In this document: piece by piece, positions 54,216-64,000 of the stretch
Numbering within the stretch: the first letter of the stretch is position 1
Layout of the letters: every line of letters starts with the position of its first letter
Source: Tilletia caries
Lineage: Eukaryota; Basidiomycota; Exobasidiomycetes; Tilletiales; Tilletiaceae
Length of the DNA stretch: 64,000 nt
NCBI GenBank assembly: GCA_032718865.1
Contig: JALUTQ010000005.1
Location: forward strand, 1,612,001-1,676,000
Direction of reading: 5' to 3'
Notes under the pieces: model-generated
What the model was told of the DNA's origin: nothing
The model's input: the letters and a program-made list of their open reading frames with translations, nothing else
Databases searched by the model: none
Program-made: the position numbers and the translations under genes

Positions 54216-57200
54216 ATGACTGAGGCCGTCGCACAGGAAACGCTGCTCAGCGCCGTCGCTGCCCAGCTGGAAGCGATCCGCAGCGCCGGCGACAAGAACA
54301 GAAGCGAGCTGTCCGACCCGTTTGCGCAACCCTCGTCCGGAGCTGATGAAGTGGCAGCCCGCACAGGTCCGTATTCGCCAGAAGAAGCCAAGGACGCGCT
54401 CGTCAAGCGCTTCCTCACTCCCCGTAATGCACTTGACACCGAATGGCTGGGACAGTACCAACAGTGAGTGGTTCTGCCGGTAGAGGGACATACAGGAAGA
54501 AAGGCAAGCTGAATGCACTCCCCGCTCGTGTACCCAGGCACTGGCCGCGGGACCCCAATTTGCATTCATTGCTATGGCTCGCTCCGACAGCCTCCAGTAC
54601 CGCTCTGGAATTCGTACGCGCTGGTCTGGACGGTCGAATCGTGGGCTACCGAGAAGTCACTCGGTCGGCCAGCTCCCTCATCGGCGGAGGCATCGGGGAT
54701 GCCAAGACGAGCACATCAATGCTGCGAGCTCCTGCGGGCAACACCAGCTTCGTGCGCGGACGTAGCGGGCACGTTCCCTTTGCGCCCGGAGGGCTGGAGG
54801 ATGAGGTTCTGAAGCAACCGGACGAGGACGATCTGGACGAGTCTCTTGGAGCAGATGACGCAAACATCGATGAAGAGAAAAAGGATGCCCTGTCCAAGGA
54901 CGTTGAGCGTCTCGAGACGATGCTCGTCGGAGAGAGAAAGGGTGAGTGTCTTGAATCTTGTACGTTTCTCTGTGGAATGACAGCTAAACCTAGTGTTACC
55001 CTGCAGGACTGAGGACCGTTCCACCAGGCTTCGCACGAGGACTTGGTTTCGACGAAGACGAAGACGATGAGGGTGAGTGCATCTTTGCAACAGTAGACCT
55101 TGAGCCGTCTTGTGCTGAACGTGAACCATTTTTTTTTTTTGCAGATGAGACGTTGCTCGACGAAGATGATGACCCCGAGGCGAACAGCAAGCTGCGAGCA
55201 ACCGCCCCCGCATACAGACCCACCGGCTCTTTCGCACCCGGCGCAAAGGCAGTGAGTTTGTTCATGCATCATGAGAAGACGGCCTTTCCTAATCTTTTCG
55301 CTGTGACTTTCAGACGCGCTTCGGTCAAGAAGATGATGAAGACGGACCTCCTGCTGAGGGCATTGAGGCTGATCTGGAAGAATTGCTTCCTAAGGGCGTA
55401 AGTGCTCGAATACTGCTACGTTCAAAAAGATCCGTATTCACCAGAATCCCATCTTCGCTTTCCTCTCCAGCGGCCGTATGCTACACATCCCGCCCGGAGC
55501 AGATTCAACGTGCCTGCAAAGCGTGACTGGGCTCACGTTGTCGATGTCAACCAAACCTTGACAAATTTCAACGAACTTGTGCCGGATATGGCCCACAAGG
55601 TACAAACAAAGAAGCGGCTCCTTCCATAAAGAGTTTGGACTGATCTCCTTTCTCTCCTCTGCAGTATCCCTTCGAGCTGGATAACTTCCAGAAGGAAGCA
55701 GTCTACCACCTTGAGCAAGGCGACAGCGTCTTCGTCGCAGCGCACACTTCGGCTGGCAAAACGGTGGTCGCTGAGTATGCGATTGCCTTGGCGATGAAAC
55801 ACATGACAAGGTTAGTTCTTCTGACGAACCTTGCGGATGATGCATAGTTGCTCACATCTTCATTCCTTCCATAAAGATGCATTTACACCTCGCCGATCAA
55901 GGCACTGTCGAATCAGAAGTTCCGCGACTTCAAGCAGACCTTCGGTGCCCAGAACGTCGGCATCCTGACCGGTGATGTCCAGATCAACCCGGAAGCGCCT
56001 TGCCTCATCATGACAACGGAGATTCTCAGAAGCATGCGTACGTAGTTTGCGTGCTCTGCTCGGTAGCGTCAATGAAACTTACTCAAGTACGGCGATTCTG
56101 CAGTCTATCGTGGTGCGGATCTGATTCGAGACATAGAGTTTGTGATCTTCGACGAGGTGCACTATGTCAACGATCTAGAGGTGAGTTCGCGTCCGAAAGG
56201 CTTCCCATACCTTTGCTTCCCTCACTGATTCTGCATTCTTCTGTTCGCAGCGTGGTGTCGTCTGGGAAGAAGTCATCATCCTGTGTCCGAGCCACGTCAA
56301 CTTGATCCTTCTCTCCGCCACCGTGCCGAACACGAAAGGTGAGATCTCCCACGCACTGTTGACGTTCATTCTTTCAATGCACTTCAACTGACAGTCGGCG
56401 CTCCACAGAATTCGCTGATTGGGTGGGCCGGACGAAGAAGAAGGACATCTACGTCATCTCTACTCCCAAGAGACCTGTCCCACTCGAGCACTTCCTCTAC
56501 GCCGGGAAAGAGCTTCACAAAATCGTCGATGCCAACGGCCAATTCCAGACCGGAGGCATGCGAGAAGCCGGCGAAGCACTCCGGCGTCGACAAGACAAAG
56601 AACGCGAAGCTGCTGGGCTCCTTCCCCTCAATCACCCAGCTGCGCGAGGTGGAGCTGCCGCGGGACAACGCGGTGGTGCACGAGGCGGAAGGGGCGAAGG
56701 CGCTGCTGGCGCCAACTCGCGAGGAGGAGGCCGCGGAGCGATGCACGCTGCCCGTGGTGCGATCCACAACGCAGTAGGTGGCGGTGGTCGTGGCAGCCAT
56801 TCCAACAGCAACACGGGCGGACGGGGCGATAAGCAAGTCTGGGTCCATCTCATCGGCCTGCTGCGCAAGAAGGAGCTCCTTCCTGTGGTCACGTTCGTCT
56901 TCAGCAAGAAGAGATGCGAGGAGTATGCGGGTAGCATGCCGAATACGGATCTGTGTACTGCGAGGGAGAAAGGCGAGGTTCATATCGTGATTGAGAAGAG
57001 CTTGACGAGGTTGAAAGGTCAGTGCGCAAAGGGGATCTCCAAATCCTTGAGATGCAACGACGCTGAACGATCTTTTCCCTTCCTTACTTAGGATCCGACA
57101 AGAAGTTGCCGCAGATTCTACGCATGCGGGAACTCCTGAGCCGAGGCATCGGTGTGCATCACGGCGGCCTTCTTCCCATCGTGAAGGAAGTTGTGGAGAT

Positions 57201-59876
57201 TTTGTTCCAGCGCGGATTGGTCAAGGTCCTCTTCGCCACAGAGACGTTTGCCATGGTGAGCTCTTACACATACGGCAGAACTTGCGCAAGCGAGACAGAG
57301 CTGACTCTTTCCGGTACTGTACTCGCAGGGAGTCAACATGCCAGCGCGGTGCGTTATTTTCTCGAATACTCGGAAGCACGATGGTCGTGGGTTCCGGGAC
57401 CTGCTTGCTGGAGAGGTAGGTTGTGATCCAGTCGAAGCATCCGCAACTATGTTTGACTCTGATCGTATTTCCTTTCCTGCACCAGTACACACAAATGGCT
57501 GGTCGAGCTGGTCGTCGTGGACTGGATACCACAGGTGTTGTGATCATCAATTCATCAGATGCCTTGCCCGAAGTGAGTGTTGGCATCGGCTGGTTCCTGT
57601 GCTTCGTGTTGCTCATGACCCCTCTACTCCATTCACAGTCCGGCCCGCTCCAAACAATGCTCCTGGGGCAACCGACGAAGCTTCAGTCTCAATTCCGACT
57701 GACATACAACATGATCCTGAACCTGCTGCGCGTAGAGGCACTAAAGGTCGAAGAAATGATCAAGCGGTCCTTCTCGGAAAACGCATCACAGAAGATGCTG
57801 CCCGACCAACAGAAGAAGGTCAAGGATATCGAGCGACAGTTGAACAAGTTGGCCAAGGTGGCCGACCCGGAGTGGGAAGCGGAGTTGGAGCGCTTCCATG
57901 ACTTGTGCTACAGCGCGGACGTGTCGAATCAGGGCATGTTGCAGACTGCGCTTGATCAGCAGCAGGGGAGCAAGAATATGGCGCCGGGACGGATCGTGCT
58001 TGTGAGGGATCATGTGAGTGTCCTACCCTTTTCTACTGTGCGTTCATTTGCGACAGTTCAGCTTATTGACGAACTTTCATCGTGGCCAACCAGCACTTTG
58101 AGAACGACGGAGCGGTGATTGTTAAGCAGATCAACAGTCGGATATTCCTTACATTGGCTGCTGTCACCCCTGAGCGGAAGTCAAAGACTCTAGGTGAGCT
58201 TCCTTTTGGTACCGGAAGACCGAACCGTCTGTAGTCTGCTTGTGTCGGCTGACGTCGTGCGCATGCTCGACTTTTTATGCACAACCTCAAAGACGTCGCG
58301 GAGAACTCGAAGCCGCCATTGTGGAATCCGACGCTGAAGGGACGTGTCCTAGATGGCCTTGTGTACGATCTTGTGGAGGTACCGCTCACAAGTATCGTCC
58401 TGGTCACCAAACATGTAGTCAAGGTGAGCTCGACACCCGGGTGCTTCCGTTCTCCAACTTTGTGCTCACGCTCGCTTCGATTCTGGTACCGCAGATCGAG
58501 CCATCGATGATCATGGCCCATCGTATCTCTGCCATGCAAGGCGCGGTGAACGCGATGATCCCTTACCTTTTGGAGTGGTCGGAGCAAGGCGTCATTCCGG
58601 AGGTGGAGTGGTCCAAGCTTCGGAAACTTGACTTCCAAGAAGCACTACGGGCTCGCGACGGGTACGTTTCGAAGATCGCACAGCAGTCGCATATCCTCGG
58701 AAAGGAGGACTTCGCCAAAGATGTGAGTTTCGGAGAGTCTTGCCTTGCCGCTCCTCCCCTGCAAAGTGATGCTCACGAGTACTGAACCTGTGTTGTGTTT
58801 TCCTTTCTCAGTACGCAACCGTAGACAAGCGCAAGCGTCTCCAACGTGAGATCGCCTCGCTCCGAATGAGTATCTCCGACCAGAACCTCGAACTCCTACC
58901 AGACTACGAACAACGGATCCAAGTGCTCAAAACGCTCCGCTTCGTCGACCCGCTCAACGAGAGCGTCCTCCTGAAAGGCCGAGTCGCGTGCGAGATCAAC
59001 TCGGTCAACGAGCTCGTGCTGACGGAGCTCATCTTGAATAACGTCTTTGCGGCCTATCAGCCGGACGAGGTCGTGGCGCTGCTGAGCGTGTTTGTGTTCC
59101 AGGAGAAGACGGAGGTCGTGCCGGAGCTGAACGAGAAGTTGTCGCAGGTATGTTTGCTGCTGTTCAGCCCTCTCCTCTCTCACCGTTCGTAGTTGCTGAC
59201 AACTTGGGACTGTCCCGTCTGTCTGTCCGTGTTGTCAGGGCTTTGCCACGATCTTGGCGACTGCGGAGCGAGTGGCAGCGATCGAGGCGGAGAATACGGT
59301 CATTCAGCCGGACTTCTCGAACTTGCTCAAGCTTGGACTTGTCGAAGTCGTGTACGAGTGGGCTCGCGGCATGGTCAGTCTCTTCTCACGCGCATTCTCC
59401 AGGAACTTCTCTCTCCTTGCTGATCCAAACGTCATGGACACTCTCCCCCTCTCCCTCTCTCTCTCCTCTCCGGATCCCCTTCTTCCCTCAGTCCTTCGAC
59501 AAGATCACAGATCTGACGGACGTGGCGGAAGGCACGATCGTCCGGTGTATCACGCGTCTGGACGAGACGTGTCGCGAGGTGCGTGATGCGGCGCGTGTGA
59601 TTGGAGATGCGGACTTGTTCAAGAAGATGGAGGAGTGCCAGGGTCTGATCCGGTGAGTTCATGGGATATCTTGGGTTGATTTGCTTGGGGCTCGGACGGA
59701 ATGCTGAACATACTCTATCCTTGATGTGTTTCCTTCAGCCGTGATATTGTCTTTGCTGTAAGTGCCCTCTTCCTCGATCTTTCTCCCTTTCCCTTTGCCC
59801 TGTGCTCAGACTCGCTCGATGTTGACACTCATCTTGCATCCTCACTTCTGCTCATCAGGCAAGCTTGTACTTCTGA
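54216..59876 (+). CDS. SKI2: Ski2-like DExH-box RNA helicase (superkiller complex)
   Basis: Twenty-three exons from ATG 54216 to TGA 59876 join to 3960 nt (1319 aa) with every junction in frame. The N-terminal arm has WLGQYQQHWPRDP and [19 protein letters not shown], typical of Ski2. Helicase motifs: AHTSAGKT (372-379), [29 protein letters not shown] (465-468), [58 protein letters not shown] (793-802). A Gly/Arg-rich insertion (about 555-615) lies between the two RecA domains. The C-terminal part matches the arch and helical domains, ending RDIVFAASLYF. Ski2 unwinds mRNA into the cytoplasmic exosome with Ski3 and Ski8. The last two exons are only 19 and 18 nt. A 12-base T run precedes the exon at 55145. 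Confidence 0.95.
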
Positions 59877-60037
59877 ACTTCGTCAGCGACATACATACTC
59901 ATTCACGCATTTCAGGACAGCTGGGCATGACGTTTTGATTTGTGACAGTTGCGAAGGGGATTGGAGAAATACATGCGGTGACGAAGGGATGCTTGGAGAG
60001 GTAGATGAGATTGGATCGTGGCCGAAGAAGGGGTCCC

Positions 60038-61435
60038 TCAGTCCTCCGGCTCTGGCTTCACGCGATAAGTGAAGCTGGAGGGAGGGACTGATGGGCTCAA
60101 AGGGTGCTGAACTCCCGTCTGCTGCGGTTCTGCCGGCTGTCGCAGATCATGGGGAGCTGTCTCCTGGTCGTCACTAACGTCGCTGTTGGAGGCCGCCGCT
60201 ACCATGCCTGCCGACAATGGAGGTCCTCCCGAGTGTGCGGCATTCGCTCCTTTGTCCCCAGCACCTCCTTCGCCGTTGACCAGTCCCTCGCGCATCTCAT
60301 CGGCGTCGAAGGAGAGGAATGAGTCAACGAGGTGAGCCAGGTCCGCCCTGTTTCGGGAACCCGCGAGCAAGGCGAGGTCCAGTAGCTCCCGATCATCTTT
60401 CCGATGCTTGGTGTCGAATTCGAGCACCTTCTGAGTGTGGCAAAGGGAGAAGGCGACCTCGAGGAGGTCGGCACCCAGGCGGTCGATGCGGCGGGCCATG
60501 GTGTAGGTATCGGTGTGCGATGTCGGACTGCCAAAGGGAGTGATGCCCTCGGGCGCTTCGCTGCCCTCGAACGCTTCGACCGGCTCGGCGGGGGGAGGAC
60601 CAGCTTCGCCTTCTCCTTCACCGGCTTGGCCGCGGGCTCGGCCGTTGGGGGGGTCAATGTCGGTCGCTTGGTGTTGGTGAGGAAGCAGGTAGCGAGTGTC
60701 GTAGGGGATGAATTGAAAGGCGCCGTGCTCGGATTCGGTGCCTCGTCGGACTGCGCTGAAGAGGATCCCGAGGTGAGTCTTGGAGATCCTTTTCGCGAGA
60801 GTCTCGTCCTCGATGGCGAGGATCGGCTCGGTCGGGGGCAGACCTTGAGGGTTTTCTGCGGAGGGGGCAGTGCGTTGGAGGGGTGTCTCCGAGTGTGACC
60901 CGGGCCCGGACCAGTTGCCGGGGTGATAGGCGGTCTGGGCTAGGTCGGCGATGCGGGTTACTGTGTCGTGGATGGAGGAGAAGGCGTTGACGACGTTAAG
61001 GAGCTGATCGTTAATTTTGTTCAGGCTGTCCTCGTGGCTCTGCAGCTTCTGCTGAAGCTCGAGTACGTGGATGAAGGACACGTTGGGCTTCGAATCGTGT
61101 TCGACATCGTCGCCGTGGGTGGACGAGGAAGGCCGAGGGTGAGCGGCATCAGTGCCGCCGACGCCGCCGCCGAGAGAATGGAAGAGGGAGCGCAGGGAGG
61201 CTGCGCACTGCTCCTCCGCTAGCTTGTGATCATCCTCCGCCTTCTTGAGGGCCCGCTCGCAACCGTTGAGCTCCTGCTTGTTCTTCTCCCGCAGCGCTGG
61301 ATTGGCGCGGTATTGAGAGATCTTCTGGTCGAGCTTGGTCTTCGCCTGTTTGAGCGTCTGTGTGCTCTCAAACAGGGCGACGTTGAGGCGGTTATGGACC
61401 AGGAAGGGATCAGTAGGGGGTGTAGCGCTGTCCAT
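60038..61435 (-). CDS. coiled-coil protein of unknown function, 465 aa
   Basis: A single frame from ATG 61435 to the stop at 60038. Residues 10-85 are a charged helical region (ESTQTLKQAKTKLDQKISQYR..NKQELNGCERALKKAEDDHKL). A second coiled coil spans about 125-165 (LELQQKLQSHEDSLNKINDQ). A later conserved-looking helical part holds MARRIDRLGADLLEVAFSLCH and REMREGLVNGEG-like sequence. The tail is Ser/Pro/Asp-rich and ends KPEPED, resembling a sumoylation-type KPEPED motif. I do not recognise the family. It is convergent with SKI2 (161 bp between stops). Confidence 0.75.
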   Translation of the reverse strand: MDSATPPTDPFLVHNRLNVALFESTQTLKQAKTKLDQKISQYRANPALREKNKQELNGCERALKKAEDDHKLAEEQCAASLRSLFHSLGGGVGGTDAAHPRPSSSTHGDDVEHDSKPNVSFIHVLELQQKLQSHEDSLNKINDQLLNVVNAFSSIHDTVTRIADLAQTAYHPGNWSGPGSHSETPLQRTAPSAENPQGLPPTEPILAIEDETLAKRISKTHLGILFSAVRRGTESEHGAFQFIPYDTRYLLPHQHQATDIDPPNGRARGQAGEGEGEAGPPPAEPVEAFEGSEAPEGITPFGSPTSHTDTYTMARRIDRLGADLLEVAFSLCHTQKVLEFDTKHRKDDRELLDLALLAGSRNRADLAHLVDSFLSFDADEMREGLVNGEGGAGDKGANAAHSGGPPLSAGMVAAASNSDVSDDQETAPHDLRQPAEPQQTGVQHPLSPSVPPSSFTYRVKPEPED

Positions 61436-61934
61436 GATGCTTATGTAGGGTGTAATGTCAGAGGTGGGAGAAGTCAGAAGAGAGAGAGAGAGAGATAGTG
61501 AGTACGAGGGAAGAGATCAGAAGGTGAGGTAAACGGAGACGATCACAAGCAAAAGCAACGGTCCTCTCCTTCCTTCCCCTTGCTTCCTCCTCGGTTCGCT
61601 CCCTCTCCCAACTGCCAGGAGGAGCCCCGCCATGGTGCGGAGCGTGTGCATCAAATGAAGGGATGCAACAATCACCTCATAACTTGCCTTCCCTGGTCCT
61701 CGAGCGAAGCGCGGTGTGCCTGCACATGTCCGCCAGCATCCTCAATGGTGGTGATTCGAGGTCATACGGCGAAGCTGTGGACGTCTGACCGGCAGCGCTG
61801 AGATCTGAGAGCACGGTGGGGTCGAGTCGAGAACCAAAGGCGGGAGAACAAAGGGAAGCGAGCACCCATTTCACAATTCACAAGGGATACGGGATCTTGC
61901 CACCGACATCGACAAACTCGAAAGCAGATCGGAC
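61436..61934. other. divergent intergenic region
   Basis: About 500 bp between two divergent genes. It includes a GA microsatellite on the + strand (AGAGAGAGAGAGAGATAG, 61480-61497) just upstream of the minus-strand start. No other feature. Confidence 0.5.
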
Positions 61935-62551
61935 ATGGCTCCGCTCCCATCCTTCCTCGTCCGACTGGCAAGTGCCTTCGCAGCACAACACATCACGCAG
62001 AGGGTGAGCCTTTCCCACCCCTGACAGCGCTTCCCATTCAGATTCGGCTGATTGCTCTGCTCTGCTCCTCTCATTTTCTGCTTCTGGATCAGCTGGTGGC
62101 AAGCCCAGCATTCAACCGAGCGGTGGCTCGGATGCTGCACGAGGTCGACCATCTTCCGCATCGGATCAATGGCCGGCAAGTCCCGCCCTACCATCCCCCC
62201 GTCGGATCACAGTTCGATGTGCCACACCCCGACCATGGCGAGCCGCACGACGAACCCGATCCGTTTGCCCAGAAACAGGGCAGTCAACGATCAGCAACAT
62301 CGTCCCCACACTCGCAAGACTTCGGCTCATCGTCTGGCGGGTTTCGTCCTCGATCGAAGTTACGGACCACGCACGAGGATGAAGATCAGAGTCGAACTGA
62401 GGCGAGAAGATCGTCGCCTCATGTCGATGCTGATCAGACACGCGGAAGTTCATCATCACCTCGGTCGGGTCCTGCTCAAGACGAGAGCCCATCGGATCGT
62501 CTTGCGCGGGAGCTTCGCGAGATTCAAGATCAGCTGCGAGGCAAGTCATGA
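61935..62551 (+). CDS. small protein, probably mitochondrial (MIOREX-like)
   Basis: Two exons, 61935-62003 and 62093-62551, give 175 aa. The first 40 residues (MAPLPSFLVRLASAFAAQHI, then TQR|LVASPAFNRAVARML) form an amphipathic, Arg-containing start resembling a mitochondrial presequence. The LPSFL...LVASP.F.R.V.....V motif is reminiscent of fungal proteins linked to the mitochondrial expression machinery. That family link is from memory of the pattern and weak. The C-terminal two thirds are low-complexity (Ser, Arg, Asp, His) ending in a short helix RLARELREIQDQLRG. Confidence 0.65.
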
Positions 62552-63034
62552 CGAGGAACGGCCGTACGCTTCTCCTTGTCAGTCTGGGCCCACACCGAGA
62601 GGTTCGGAGCAACTGGCTGCCGAACTCATTCTCAGACAGCATTCCACATACACGATGCATCACCCACCCCTCTCACACATATATAGCATTCCCGTTGTAC
62701 CCCCTTGTACTTCTATCGCCAACTCCGACCATTCGAAAGGCCGCATACAGCCGCCCTGTGTCTGAGTTTGAGCGAGTTGTTTGTCAGAGTGATGTCCCAC
62801 GTGGTTGCGCTGCCAGGTGTTGGTGTGGCGAGTGGTGTGGGCACGTGGCGTGTTGTTCTGAGTCTGTGCGGCTTTGGAAGACCCGCGTTCGCCTCGCCTC
62901 CTTCCTTCGCGCACTCGTCCTTCTTAACACACACCCTCACCCTCACCCTCACCCTCACCTCCCTTCCCATTCCCCTTCCATACACGTTCCTTTCCTTCTC
63001 CCTCCCCCCCATACCTTCCTAGTCTTCCCATACC
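62552..63034. other. intergenic, promoter of the UGM gene
   Basis: It contains a CACCCT/CCTCAC hexanucleotide microsatellite (about 62932-62962) and a CT-rich leader (TTCCTTCTCCCTCC) just before the start at 63035. No gene seen. Confidence 0.55.
62932..62962 (+). repeat. CACCCT microsatellite
   Basis: Five consecutive copies of a CTCACC hexamer upstream of the UGM gene. Confidence 0.8.
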
Positions 63035-63907
<873 letters not shown>

Positions 63908-64000
63908 TAAAGCATCCCCTTATCGGCGCGCGTCGCCTCCTAGGTCCGATCCGAGCTGACCACTTTTGCCGTCCCTTTGCGCGTCTTTTTTTCTTATCAC

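Overview
The window looks like a piece of a filamentous or dimorphic fungal genome, most probably a basidiomycete. Genes are split by many short introns (about 50-100 bp, GT..AG). Coding GC is fairly high. The gene set is fungal: an unspecific-peroxygenase-type heme-thiolate peroxidase, a Hul5-like HECT ligase, Ski2, eukaryotic UDP-galactopyranose mutase, and a KDZ transposase. I cannot name the species. All splice sites were read by eye from donor and acceptor consensus plus frame continuity.

Layout. 1-4.0 kb: one secreted heme-thiolate peroxidase (minus). 4.0-48.4 kb: a transposon-dense accessory region. In order it holds: (i) a 3.7 kb unit with 61-bp terminal inverted repeats around an R2-like reverse transcriptase/endonuclease ORF; (ii) a small TIR element with a tRNA-like core; (iii) one host gene split twice, first by a 5.65 kb hAT transposon (8-bp target duplication, itself carrying a 775-bp nested hAT-type MITE) and then by a 6.6 kb Ty3-type LTR element (5-bp duplication) whose RNase H is split around the integrase; (iv) a DD34E transposase; (v) a 632-bp TIR element with a ~22-bp periodic array; (vi) a KDZ transposase; (vii) a divergent histone H3 variant; (viii) a second host gene, split by a copia-type element that ends in 80-bp inverted rather than direct repeats; (ix) a divergent pair of genes of unknown function, one with a BED-like finger; (x) a 4.4 kb element with ~150-bp TIRs and a 9-bp duplication, carrying a nested gag-only LTR element.

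48.8-64 kb: an ordinary gene-dense euchromatic block without recognisable repeats. It holds a MAPR/cytochrome b5-like protein, a Hul5/UBE3C-like HECT E3 ligase, SKI2 (23 exons, 1319 aa), a coiled-coil protein, a small probably mitochondrial protein, and the 5' part of UDP-galactopyranose mutase, which runs off the right edge. Intergenic gaps here are 160-500 bp, with one divergent pair (HECT ligase/SKI2) sharing a 0.3 kb promoter.

The most unusual points are the two unrelated reverse-transcriptase units bounded by inverted termini, the split RNase H of the Ty3 element, the H3 variant lacking Lys at positions 9 and 56, and the precise palimpsest of two host genes whose frames can be followed across excised insertions using the target duplications.
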